Below the pieces are notes generated by a model. The model saw only the letters and a list, made by a program, of their open reading frames with translations. It was not told the DNA's origin and searched no databases. The position numbers and the translations under genes were made by a program. 64,000 nt of DNA from an uncultured Collinsella sp. (GTDB lineage Bacteria; Actinomycetota; Coriobacteriia; Coriobacteriales; Coriobacteriaceae): NCBI GenBank assembly GCA_900544875.1, contig UQWS01000005.1, positions 1 to 64,000 on the forward strand, read 5' to 3'. Shown here in pieces: positions 1-8,127 of the stretch (within the stretch, counting starts at the first letter, position 1; each line of letters begins with the position of its first letter).

Positions 1-1088
1 ACGGGCACGCCCTTGGCCTTCACGCGCTTCATGACGCCCTGGATGGAGCTCGCGCGGAAGTTGTCGGAGTTGGACTTCATCGTCAAGCGGTAGACGCCCA
101 CGACCGGCTTCGGCTTGCCCTCGTACACGCGGTCCCAGACCATCTGCAGCACCTCGTCGGCCACGAAGTCCTTGCGGGTGCGGTTGGCGTCCACGATGGC
201 CTCGATCAGGTTCTGGGGCACGTCCTTGTAGTTGGCCAGCAGCTGCTTGGTGTCCTTGGGCAGGCAGTAGCCGCCGTAGCCGAAGCTGGGGTTGTTGTAG
301 TGGCTGCCGATGCGCGGCTCCAGGCACACGCCGTCGATGACGTCGCGGGTGTTGAGGCCGCGGACCTCGCAGTAGGTGTCGAGCTCGTTGAAGTAGGCCA
401 CGCGCAGCGCCAGGTAGGTGTTGGCAAAGAGCTTCACCGCCTCGGCCTCGGTGGTGCCCAGCACGAGTTCCGGGATGCCGATAGTTCCGTCAGCGTTCAC
501 ACGCTCCAGCTCGGCGGGATCCGCCCCTTGGGCAAGCAGGCGTGCGAAGCGCTCGGCAGCCGCGACGGCGTCGGCGTCCTCCTTGGGCGCGCCCACTACG
601 ATGCGGCTGGGGTGCAGGTTGTCGTAGAGCGCCTTGCTCTCGCGCAGGAACTCCGGGCTGAAGAAGATCTTGCTGTCGCCCAGCCTCTCGCGCAGGCCCG
701 CGGTGTAGCCGACGGGGATGGTCGACTTGATGACGATCCAGGCGTCCGGGTTCACCGAGCGAACGGCGGCGATGGCGGCCTCGACGGAGGAAGTATCAAA
801 GAAGTTCCTGTCCGAGTCGTAGTTGGTGGGCGTGGCGATGACGGCGTAGTCGGCGCCCGCATAGGCCTCGGCCACGTCCACGGTGGCGTGCAGGTCGAGC
901 TCGCGCTCCCCCGCCTTGGCCTCCGCAAGGAAGCGCTCGATCTCGTCATCCTGGATGGGCGACTCGTAATTGTTGATCTTCTCAACCTTCTCGGGCACGA
1001 TGTCGAGGGCATGCACCTCATTGTGCTGCGAGAGCAGGACGGCGAGGGACAGGCCGACGTAGCCGGTACCGGCGACAGCGATCTTCAT
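1..1088 (-). CDS. ugd: UDP-glucose 6-dehydrogenase, 3' end cut by window edge
   Basis: Oxidises UDP-glucose to UDP-glucuronate with two NAD+ in the cytoplasm, supplying acidic sugar for the polysaccharide. The frame runs open from the ATG at 1088 to the window edge, so about 362 codons are visible and roughly 25-30 are missing if it has the usual ~390 residues. The NAD-binding GTGYVG motif is at residues 7-12. FSPEFLRE lies near 143-150, and the catalytic Cys is residue 275 in GGYCLPKD. A GGAG ribosome site precedes the ATG. Its substrate link to the 4-epimerase just upstream suggests the pair makes UDP-galacturonate. A terminator-like hairpin separates the two genes, so expression may need read-through. 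Family assignment is secure; UDP-glucose rather than another UDP-sugar as substrate is inferred from overall similarity. Confidence 0.93.
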   Translation of the reverse strand, partial: MKIAVAGTGYVGLSLAVLLSQHNEVHALDIVPEKVEKINNYESPIQDDEIERFLAEAKAGERELDLHATVDVAEAYAGADYAVIATPTNYDSDRNFFDTSSVEAAIAAVRSVNPDAWIVIKSTIPVGYTAGLRERLGDSKIFFSPEFLRESKALYDNLHPSRIVVGAPKEDADAVAAAERFARLLAQGADPAELERVNADGTIGIPELVLGTTEAEAVKLFANTYLALRVAYFNELDTYCEVRGLNTRDVIDGVCLEPRIGSHYNNPSFGYGGYCLPKDTKQLLANYKDVPQNLIEAIVDANRTRKDFVADEVLQMVWDRVYEGKPKPVVGVYRLTMKSNSDNFRASSIQGVMKRVKAKGVP

Positions 1089-1125
1089 GTTATTCTCCAA
1101 TTGTCAAAGAGCAATAATTCGTATG

Positions 1126-1151
1126 AAAAATGGCCCCTGTTACAGGGCCAT
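1126..1151 (-). terminator. Terminator-like hairpin inside the polysaccharide operon
   Basis: On the minus strand a ~10-bp GC-rich stem (ATGGCCCTGT pairing with ACAGGGGCCAT, one bulged base) is followed directly by five T. It sits between the epimerase stop and the ugd start, in an operon that begins with a NusG-paralogue gene, so it may be a site where antitermination matters. Confidence 0.6.
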
Positions 1152-1157
1152 GATTTC

Positions 1158-2198
1158 CTAAATGTTGTAGTAGCGCTTATACCACTTGGCGAAGGCCCTC
1201 AGGCCATCCTCGAGCGGCGTCGCGGGCTTGTAGCCGAGGTCGCGCTGGAGCGCCGTGGTGTCCGCGTAGGTGACGGGAACGTCGCCGGGCTGCATCGGCA
1301 CGAGCTGCTTGTGGGCCTCGAAGTCGTAGTCGGCGGGCAGCACGCCCTCCTCCACCAGCACGCGCTGCAGCGTGTCGACGAAGTCGAGAAGGTTCTCGGG
1401 GTGCGAGTTGCCGATGTTGTAGACGCGGTGCGAGGCGAGGGGCAGCCCGTCCTCGCCCATCTTCACCTCGGGCGCGGCGTCCATGACGCGCCTCACGCCC
1501 TCGACGATGTCGTCGACGTAGGTGAAGTCGCGGCGGCAGTCGCCCATGTTGAATATCTTGATTGTGTCGCCGCGGCGCAGCTTCTCGGTGAAGCCGAAGT
1601 AGGCCATGTCGGGCCTGCCCATGGGGCCGTACACTGTGAAAAAGCGCAGGCCGGTGGCCGGGATGGAGTAAAGCTTGGAGTAGGCGGCGGCCATGAGCTC
1701 GTTAGACTTCTTGGTGGCGGCGTAGAGCGACACCGGCGAGTCGACGCGGTCCTCCTCGGAGAACGGCACCTTCTTGTTGCCGCCGTAGACCGAGCTGGAG
1801 CTGGCGTAAACCAGGTGCTTTACGGGGTGGTGGCGGCAGGACTCGAGCACGTTGAAGAAGCCGACGAGGTTACTCTCGAGGTAGGCGCGCGGGTTCTCGA
1901 TGGAGTAGCGGACGCCCGCCTGTGCGGCGAGGTTCACAACGACGTCGAAGCCGTTCTGGGCGAATAGGCGCTCGATGAGGGCGGCGTCGCACAGGTTGCC
2001 GCGCACGAAGGTAAAGCGGCCGTCCGTATCGGCCTCGGCCAGCATGCGAAGGCGCGCGTCCTTGATGCCGGGGTCGTAGTAGCTGTTGAGGTTGTCGAGG
2101 CCGACAATAACGTCATCGGTCTCCTCGAGCAGCTTCTTGACGAGGAACGCGCCGATGAAGCCGGCAGCCCCGGTGACGAGCACTTTTCTAGTTGTCAT
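1158..2198 (-). CDS. UDP-glucuronate 4-epimerase-like NAD-dependent epimerase
   Basis: Short-chain dehydrogenase/reductase-type nucleotide-sugar epimerase of 346 residues, the normal family length. The N-terminus has the Rossmann GAAGFIG motif at about residues 10-16. YAATKK supplies the YxxxK catalytic pair, preceded by SSSSVYG. The NLNSYYDPGIK segment near residue 37 and the overall pattern resemble UDP-glucuronate 4-epimerases (GAE/CapI type), which convert UDP-GlcA to UDP-GalA. UDP-glucose dehydrogenase is encoded next downstream, so the two would act in sequence. It is transcribed leftwards within the polysaccharide operon. A UDP-glucose 4-epimerase role cannot be excluded from sequence alone. 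Confidence 0.9.
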   Translation of the reverse strand: MTTRKVLVTGAAGFIGAFLVKKLLEETDDVIVGLDNLNSYYDPGIKDARLRMLAEADTDGRFTFVRGNLCDAALIERLFAQNGFDVVVNLAAQAGVRYSIENPRAYLESNLVGFFNVLESCRHHPVKHLVYASSSSVYGGNKKVPFSEEDRVDSPVSLYAATKKSNELMAAAYSKLYSIPATGLRFFTVYGPMGRPDMAYFGFTEKLRRGDTIKIFNMGDCRRDFTYVDDIVEGVRRVMDAAPEVKMGEDGLPLASHRVYNIGNSHPENLLDFVDTLQRVLVEEGVLPADYDFEAHKQLVPMQPGDVPVTYADTTALQRDLGYKPATPLEDGLRAFAKWYKRYYNI

Positions 2199-2230
2199 AA
2201 ATACTCTCTTTCATTAGGTAGGTTATAGTT

Positions 2231-2758
2231 CTAAATTTGCACCTTGCGGTTAATATATCCACCCGTTGCGTTATCTCGAGGAATCACGCGACAGGGATTA
2301 CCTAGCACAATCGAGTGGCTAGGAACGTCGCAGTTCACATACGCCCCAGGGGCAATAAGGACATCGTTTCCCACCGAGATTCTGCCGACCAAGGTCGCGT
2401 TGACGCCTATCCAGACGCAATTCCCTATTACCGGGGCGCCTTTGCGTTTCCCTCGGTTCTCCTGGCCAATAGTCACGCCCTTATGTAGATTGCAATTCGA
2501 TCCGATAATGGCAGCCGGGTTCACCGTAATATTAAACGCGTGGCCCAAGTAAAGACCGGGTCCGATATCGGTTGAACGGGATATCTCGAGCCCATATTTC
2601 CCGCGCATTCTCTGCAGCAGCAATCTCCAAAAAGGGTTGGAAGAGTTCTGCGCGGCTCGAAACACCCATAGAAATCTGAGGGCGTGGTCAGTCATAGGTG
2701 AAGCGTCTTCTCCATAGCGCAGCCAATCGGGGCACCCCCCCCCGTTTTTGTTTTCCAA
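2231..2758 (-). CDS. Serine O-acetyltransferase-like hexapeptide transferase with N-terminal G9 tract
   Basis: Left-handed beta-helix acyltransferase, 175 residues from a TTG start. GLYLGHAFNITVNP, the hexapeptide repeats with CNLHKGVTIG, and the C-terminal IVLGNPCRVIPR resemble the CysE-like acetyltransferases found in capsule loci, so it probably O-acetylates a sugar. The start is unusual. The open frame begins at TTG (2758), and nine G encode Gly6-Gly8. An ATG at 2762 lies in a different frame and would join the gene only if the tract had eight G. A third possible start is the in-frame ATG that begins MTDHALRFL, after the tract, with GGAGAAG upstream. With 8 or 10 G the TTG frame ends within about 25 codons. 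I infer phase-variable expression; which length is fully ON is uncertain. Confidence 0.8.
   Translation of the reverse strand: MENKNGGGCPDWLRYGEDASPMTDHALRFLWVFRAAQNSSNPFWRLLLQRMRGKYGLEISRSTDIGPGLYLGHAFNITVNPAAIIGSNCNLHKGVTIGQENRGKRKGAPVIGNCVWIGVNATLVGRISVGNDVLIAPGAYVNCDVPSHSIVLGNPCRVIPRDNATGGYINRKVQI
2735..2743 (-). repeat. G9 homopolymer in acetyltransferase gene
   Basis: Nine consecutive C on the plus strand, read as GGG GGG GGG near the 5' end of the acetyltransferase gene. Runs of this length are classic slipped-strand mispairing sites. Two further nine-base tracts occur in other genes of this operon. Confidence 0.9.
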
Positions 2759-2781
2759 ACATAAGTTTCACAGACAATCTA

Positions 2782-4218
2782 TTAGAGAAATCTCAAATGA
2801 AGCGAATTAAGTTGTTTGCGAGTCGACGGGAAAACCTCGCAGCACAGTGCGTAAACAATCACACACACGATTATCCCAGCAATGGTCGGGAGACAGATGC
2901 TATCAAGAACCCAGCCAGAGGTGAACATCACGACGGAGCAAGCAAAAATCGGAAGCAGACGAGCAATCATTTTGCCAACAGGAAATTTAATAAAGGCTTT
3001 GAGGATGAAAACGTCGATTCCGATGGCGACCAGACGCAAAAGAGAGCTATAAAGCGCAAACTCACTAAAGTCGAGGGATGCGGCATAGTAAGTTACTGGA
3101 ACCATGACTAGGAGATAGAAAACCTGTGAGGCAAAGGATAGCTTTGGTCTGCCCTTTGCTCTGAAGACCTCGCTCGCATAATAGCCGATCGGAATCACTA
3201 CAGCACTGCTTAAGGCCCATAGACCGAACATCAAAGAACCCTCAGACCACTGCGGTCCAAGCACGAGGGTAGTCACGAAGTCACGGTAAAGAAAAATCCC
3301 GAAACCCAGAGGCACAACGAACAAGGCGACCTTTTCCTGCATGCGGAAAAAGGCGAGCTGAAACGATTCATCGTCACTCTGCCTTCGAGATAATTCGGCA
3401 AATAGCACGGGAGTTGTCGCACTCGTGATGATACCCATTCCGGTATTGACCATCGAGATTGATGTCTTGTAAAGACCAAGGTAGTACGGAGTTAACAGGG
3501 AGCCTACGATGAAAGTTCCCATCCAGGATGTAAGCCAAATGGAAAACTGCTCGAGAAGCGTCCATGAACTGAAAGATAGCATTTCCTTCAGTTCGGCAAA
3601 TGAGTAAACGAGAGACGGCCTCCAATCCGACTTAAGGGTCAGGACTAGAGCATTCACCAAGTTGCCGATAATAGTGCCGATCACAAGCGACCAGAAGTCG
3701 AAACCGAGGAGCGCTAAGGGTACAGTAACAAAGAGAGGGACGAGGGCCACGGCGACCCTCACGACAAAAAGCTCCTTAAAGGCGAAGGCCCTGTGAAACA
3801 GCGCAAGCTGGATGCTGCTCAAGGCGGTAAAGGGAAGAGAAGCACAAGCGACGATGAGGACGATTCCAAGGCCATCGTTGCCCACAAGGGCGGCAAGTGG
3901 CTCGTTGAAAATACCTACAAGAGACCAGAGTGCTAAGGAGACGAACAAATTCGTCAAAAAGGCGACGTTAGCACTTCGGAAGAGATGGGCCTTGTTCCTG
4001 AACTCGTGCTGGACGAGGTACTTCTGAAATCCCGCATCTGAAAGCATGTCTGCGAAGCTCGTTACCATGGTAACGGTTGCCACAACACCGAAAGCCTCTG
4101 GCGCAAGAATATGCGCAAGAGCGATCTGGGTAAGCGGTGATATTAGCTTAACGACCACCTCGGTCACAAGGGACCATTTGGTAGCCGAAGAAGCCTTTTG
4201 AGTTAATTCGTCAGTCAT
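2782..4218 (-). CDS. Wzx-type polysaccharide flippase (MOP superfamily)
   Basis: A 478-residue integral membrane protein with about 12-14 hydrophobic segments spread over its length, typical of lipopolysaccharide/capsule repeat-unit flippases (PST/MOP family). The N-terminal pattern SSATKWSLVTEVVVKLISPLTQIALAHIL resembles Wzx proteins that move lipid-linked repeat units across the cytoplasmic membrane. GAAGGAAG lies just upstream of its ATG, and it follows the TupA-like gene by 10 bp. Together with the Wzy-like polymerase two genes upstream it defines a Wzx/Wzy-dependent assembly system. No homopolymer tract was seen in it. Confidence 0.88.
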   Translation of the reverse strand: MTDELTQKASSATKWSLVTEVVVKLISPLTQIALAHILAPEAFGVVATVTMVTSFADMLSDAGFQKYLVQHEFRNKAHLFRSANVAFLTNLFVSLALWSLVGIFNEPLAALVGNDGLGIVLIVACASLPFTALSSIQLALFHRAFAFKELFVVRVAVALVPLFVTVPLALLGFDFWSLVIGTIIGNLVNALVLTLKSDWRPSLVYSFAELKEMLSFSSWTLLEQFSIWLTSWMGTFIVGSLLTPYYLGLYKTSISMVNTGMGIITSATTPVLFAELSRRQSDDESFQLAFFRMQEKVALFVVPLGFGIFLYRDFVTTLVLGPQWSEGSLMFGLWALSSAVVIPIGYYASEVFRAKGRPKLSFASQVFYLLVMVPVTYYAASLDFSEFALYSSLLRLVAIGIDVFILKAFIKFPVGKMIARLLPIFACSVVMFTSGWVLDSICLPTIAGIIVCVIVYALCCEVFPSTRKQLNSLHLRFL

Positions 4219-4228
4219 CTTCCTTCAA

Positions 4229-5575
4229 TCATTTTTTCCCAAAAGCTAAGTCAAGATCAATAAAGGAACCAAGTAGAGAGTCGTCGGCATCATCTATAGC
4301 ACCGAAACCGCCATCGCTGAAAAGCGTAAGCTCGCCGAAGATGAGCCTATCCCCCGCCAAATACCAATCAGCGCGCATTTCTGGGAAACCTTCGGTGAGA
4401 ACTGAGCTGTAATCGAGCATCTCATGGAGTCTGGAAGGGGCAGGAATCTTATAATTGGACTTGGGGATGTCGTCCCATTCGAAATCAGGCAGGGAATCCC
4501 AGCTAGGCGTGAAATAGTCGCACGTATGGTCGGAAAAACGCCCGCGATGAACTTCGATGAGCTTTGGCACGCCATTAAAACAGCTGACTTTATAGTCTGC
4601 CGGAGAGTTATCACGTTTCACAATGCCGTGGACCCACAGTATCGTCGATTCACTTTGGAAGCACCCCCCCCCGATACAATTCGGGAGTTGAATCCAGGAG
4701 CCGAGCTTTTCATCCCACAAGGAAGGGTCGAACTCCTCAAAACCACCGCCAGGGAAGAACGTCAGCTCTCCGAAGTAATACTGACCGGCAACCTCATAAA
4801 AGTCGGCCCGGACGAACGGAATCTCCTTTGATAGCATCTCAGCGTCAGAAACCATCTTTTTCAAACTTGCGGGTGCTTTCGGAGGAATGTCCGCGTTGGG
4901 ATAATGTCTAGTAAACGGCAGATGGTTCCATTCGGGGTCGAAGAAATCAACGCGCAAATCACCCTCGGATCGATCCGTGCAAGTGAACTCGCAGCAGGCC
5001 TTTCCATCAAAGCACATAATCTTGTAGTCAGTCAGATCGTTCTTGCCCTCAGCAGGATCAAGATACTCCTCGGCAAAAACGCATGGTTTGACATCCTTAT
5101 ATGGCCACTCTCGGGTACGCCAGAAGTAATTGGTCTTAAGGTGCTTCGCCAATTTCCTCTTCGCAGCATCGAGATCGAAGGTGCTTCGATCACTGCAGAT
5201 AGCAACGCCTCCGCTATCGTGATTTGTCTTGAGGACGAACCGGTCGGGAAGATCCGTGATGTCGATATCCTCAACATTCTCCCACATCGCGTAGGTCTTG
5301 GTGACATGTTCCTCGCCGATGCGCTGGGCGACCCAAGGTTTCACCCTATACTTATCGACAAGGATATTGTAGAGAGGATTGCGGTCATGAATCTTGAGCC
5401 ACTGGAGCTTCTCGTTAAACGTTTTGGGATTTTCCAGGTCAAGCTTTGCTCCAACGGTTCCCCTATACATTGCCTTAAGATGTGGTTCGTCGGGAATCCA
5501 ATCAGTTAAGCCAAACCCCGATGCAAAGACGTATAGAGACCAGGGATTGTGAAACACTTTGGCCAGCTTATCCAT
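4229..5575 (-). CDS. TupA-like ATP-grasp protein with duplicated C-terminal unit and G9 tract
   Basis: Resembles the ATP-grasp TupA-like family of polysaccharide loci, which includes the teichuronopeptide protein TupA and members often listed as glycosyltransferases. The start is taken at the ATG of MDKLAKVF because AAGGA lies 5 bases upstream and family members begin similarly; the frame is open to a GTG at 5626 that overlaps the upstream stop. Residues about 183-296 (DYKIMCFDG ... YYFGELTFFPGGGFEEF ... GSWIQL) are repeated at about 327-441 (DYKVSCFNG ... LIFGELTLFSDGGFGAI ... GSFIDL). Nine G encode Gly302-Gly304 exactly at the junction. A one-base slip either way ends the protein at about 308 or 318 residues, near a normal single-domain length. 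The tract could therefore switch the second unit on and off. Confidence 0.82.
   Translation of the reverse strand: MDKLAKVFHNPWSLYVFASGFGLTDWIPDEPHLKAMYRGTVGAKLDLENPKTFNEKLQWLKIHDRNPLYNILVDKYRVKPWVAQRIGEEHVTKTYAMWENVEDIDITDLPDRFVLKTNHDSGGVAICSDRSTFDLDAAKRKLAKHLKTNYFWRTREWPYKDVKPCVFAEEYLDPAEGKNDLTDYKIMCFDGKACCEFTCTDRSEGDLRVDFFDPEWNHLPFTRHYPNADIPPKAPASLKKMVSDAEMLSKEIPFVRADFYEVAGQYYFGELTFFPGGGFEEFDPSLWDEKLGSWIQLPNCIGGGCFQSESTILWVHGIVKRDNSPADYKVSCFNGVPKLIEVHRGRFSDHTCDYFTPSWDSLPDFEWDDIPKSNYKIPAPSRLHEMLDYSSVLTEGFPEMRADWYLAGDRLIFGELTLFSDGGFGAIDDADDSLLGSFIDLDLAFGKK
4664..4672 (-). repeat. G9 homopolymer at domain junction of TupA-like gene
   Basis: Nine C on the plus strand, read as three Gly codons between the two duplicated units of the TupA-like protein. 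Adding one G gives a stop after four further codons, and losing one gives a stop after fourteen. Confidence 0.9.
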
Positions 5576-5622
5576 AAACATCCTTTTCCTAGCAAAAAAT
5601 AGCAATGACTGATTCCAAACGC

Positions 5623-7029
5623 TCACTCATCTCGAACGCCTTTCCCTGCCCCGGATAACGGAGAGATCTCTTTCCTGCGGCCAACTAGAAAGCCAGAGAA
5701 GAAATAGATGATGAGCGCTATGGCGAGTGGGAACAAGTCGAGAACGATGTCATAGAGCATTGCGTAAGAAACAACTCTGAGAAGGTCAGTGAATAAATAG
5801 GCGAAAAGGCCCATAACAAAGGGATTTCTGATGTTTGGGAGGATTTTCTTGTCGGTAAAATGAAGAATCAGCCCATACAAATATGGAATAACGATAATGC
5901 CGACAATGCCTAAGTCATATACGCTCTGCGCTAAGAGACCGCATGGAATCTCGCCAGTCGTAAACATAGGGCTAACGGCTTGCGTATTGACGGTCCAAAG
6001 TCGAAGAGCCCACGAAGGACTGAGCGATTGGGGAAGCCAAGCGAAGATCCCGTAAACAAAATCGTGTACAAGCATAAAGGTAAGCCTGCCATTGAGGAAG
6101 TTACTCACTACAGTAAGATCGCTTGCGGGATCGAAAAGAATCTCTTCGATAATTGAAGTACCGTCTTTATCTCCGGCGGTCAGGAATTGACCATGACGAA
6201 TAAAGTAAGTCACTGAGTCCATATTGAGCATAACGGCAATTAAAAGTACGCAAATTACGACGGCAAGAAGCCCAGCTCTCAAGTCAAATACTTTCTTCTG
6301 TATAAACAATTTCGTGTAGAGAACAACCAGGAAAAACCCCATGAAGTAGAAGGCCATGGAAAGTCGCCCGTCATTCGCGAAGAGGAACAGCATCGAAAGA
6401 AATACCGATGCGATTAGCAGAATTGAGTCAATGGAAAAGAATTTTGACCGTTTCGAATAAAGTAACGCGAAGTAAATATAAGAAGAAACGAGAACGAGCC
6501 TAGATGGGTGCTTGAACATAGCAAAAGAATTGTGGATGGTATTCCAGCCGCCACGCACTGCATTACCAACCTCGATAAGATCGAAAATTGAGCCATAGGC
6601 ACTCGACCAGAGGTACAAGCATAAGGCGCCAACCGAAAGACAGAGAAAAGCAGCTATACGAAGACGTTTCATCGTGTAGCCTTCGCCAACGTCACCCCGA
6701 TTAGGGGAAGCAGCAAAGGACGCCGAGCCATTCGTTTTAGTAGTTGCAACAAGAACACAATAGGCAATGAGCGAGAACAAGAACACAACATAAGCGGAAG
6801 TCAAGGCGGAGTCGTGATAGCTAATAGATGCGTAACTTGACTTAGCGGGAACGCCGAACAAAAAGTACCTTAACATCAGGTAGCACGGAAGACAAAACTG
6901 CACAACGATGAACCAAAGCTTGCAGAAGGAGGCGACAGAGAACCTCTCGGATATAAACAATGAGTAACACTCATGCCAAAGCGTCAAAAAGGAAGCGAGC
7001 GCATAAAGGACGATAAGTAGTTCCCACAC
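5623..7029 (-). CDS. Wzy-like O-antigen/oligosaccharide repeat-unit polymerase
   Basis: A 468-residue polytopic membrane protein with roughly ten or more hydrophobic helices and no strong soluble-domain motif, as expected for highly divergent Wzy polymerases. A periplasmic-type loop around residues 280-360 contains LNGRLTFMLVHDFVYG. It starts at GTG 7029, sharing one base with the upstream glycosyltransferase stop, and overlaps the start region of the TupA-like gene, so it is tightly coupled in the operon. Its likely role is polymerising repeat units delivered by the Wzx flippase encoded two genes downstream. The assignment rests on topology and context rather than on catalytic residues. Confidence 0.8.
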   Translation of the reverse strand: MWELLIVLYALASFLTLWHECYSLFISERFSVASFCKLWFIVVQFCLPCYLMLRYFLFGVPAKSSYASISYHDSALTSAYVVFLFSLIAYCVLVATTKTNGSASFAASPNRGDVGEGYTMKRLRIAAFLCLSVGALCLYLWSSAYGSIFDLIEVGNAVRGGWNTIHNSFAMFKHPSRLVLVSSYIYFALLYSKRSKFFSIDSILLIASVFLSMLFLFANDGRLSMAFYFMGFFLVVLYTKLFIQKKVFDLRAGLLAVVICVLLIAVMLNMDSVTYFIRHGQFLTAGDKDGTSIIEEILFDPASDLTVVSNFLNGRLTFMLVHDFVYGIFAWLPQSLSPSWALRLWTVNTQAVSPMFTTGEIPCGLLAQSVYDLGIVGIIVIPYLYGLILHFTDKKILPNIRNPFVMGLFAYLFTDLLRVVSYAMLYDIVLDLFPLAIALIIYFFSGFLVGRRKEISPLSGAGKGVRDE

Positions 7030-8117
7030 TAAGCATCGCCCCCATAGATGCGATTAAAATATGCTTCCCATCGAGAAAACGTCTCTTCAGGAAGAAATCT
7101 ACCCATACTATTCGCAGCTTCTGCGCCGACAGACTCACGCAACGAATGATTCTCAACAATTGAATTCACGCGTCCATAAAGAGCGGCTTCATCGCCAGTT
7201 GCGATAAGAAATCCATTCTCGCCGTCAACAATAAGTTCAGCAGGTCCGCCGCAAGGACAATCTGTGGCTATGCAAGGCAACCCCATGGCCATAGCCTCCA
7301 TGAGGGCATTGGGCATCCCCTCATAATCCGAGGTCATAAGAAACCCAATTGCGTCAGAGAGCACAGATGGGACATCATGGGTTTGGCCTTCAAGCGAAAC
7401 ACTTGAAGAAAGGCCAAGACGAAAAATTAGATTCTCAAGTTCTTTATGCTGTGGGCCAGCACCGTATATCTTTAACTTTTGCTCAGGATGGCTTTTAATA
7501 ACCTCCGCAAAAGCTTTAATCATCATCGGATAATTTTTTTGCGAAGTGAGCCTACCAATAGCGACCCAATAGTTTTCCTCGCCTGATCGCTTAGTCTCAA
7601 AAAAGACATGGGCGACCTCGTTGGGAATCACGCAGGACTTTTCGCGAAGGCGCTCTGGGAACCACTCAGATGCCTGCTTGGTTTGGAAAACACAGCCGTC
7701 CGTCAGGAGAGGCATGAGAACCTTGCCAACGAATGAGCCAACCTTTCCCGCATACTCTCTTTTCGGGTCATTACGCACCGAAACAATATTTTTGCACGGA
7801 AGCCTAAATGATGAGATAAGTGCGCGAAAGTTCGGTTCCTGCATGAACGATAGGACTATATCGGGTGCTTCTTCTTTTATAATTTTCCGAAGCTTTTGAA
7901 TACGAGAAACATTTCTTTTAATCCGTGACTGTTCAAGCTGTTTTCCTTCAAGAGAAAACCTACGAACCTTGCTCGAGAAGTAATACTCATCTGGATGTTC
8001 AAATGAAGTCACGAGGATGGACTCATGCCCAGTATCGGCAAAGGATGATGCGAGCTGCGTAATCACACGCTCTGCGCCGCCCTCATAGATTTGATTTATA
8101 TAAAAAAGAATCTTCAT
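7029..8117 (-). CDS. GT4-family glycosyltransferase
   Basis: A 362-residue GT-B fold enzyme. The N-terminus MKILFYINQIYEGGAERVI has the glycine-rich loop typical of GT4 retaining transferases. The C-terminal half carries VAIGRLTSQKNY and the EX7E motif in EGMPNALMEAMAMGLP, which binds the nucleotide-sugar donor. It would add one sugar to the lipid-linked repeat unit on the cytoplasmic face. It follows the DUF2334 gene by about 10 bp. Donor and linkage cannot be read from the sequence. Confidence 0.9.
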   Translation of the reverse strand: MKILFYINQIYEGGAERVITQLASSFADTGHESILVTSFEHPDEYYFSSKVRRFSLEGKQLEQSRIKRNVSRIQKLRKIIKEEAPDIVLSFMQEPNFRALISSFRLPCKNIVSVRNDPKREYAGKVGSFVGKVLMPLLTDGCVFQTKQASEWFPERLREKSCVIPNEVAHVFFETKRSGEENYWVAIGRLTSQKNYPMMIKAFAEVIKSHPEQKLKIYGAGPQHKELENLIFRLGLSSSVSLEGQTHDVPSVLSDAIGFLMTSDYEGMPNALMEAMAMGLPCIATDCPCGGPAELIVDGENGFLIATGDEAALYGRVNSIVENHSLRESVGAEAANSMGRFLPEETFSRWEAYFNRIYGGDA

Positions 8118-8127
8118 CAGGTTCTAC

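Noticed and set aside
300..1967. Plus-strand open frame of 555 codons over ugd and the epimerase
   Set aside because: Antisense shadow of two clear enzymes; composition is typical of a reversed GC-rich gene.
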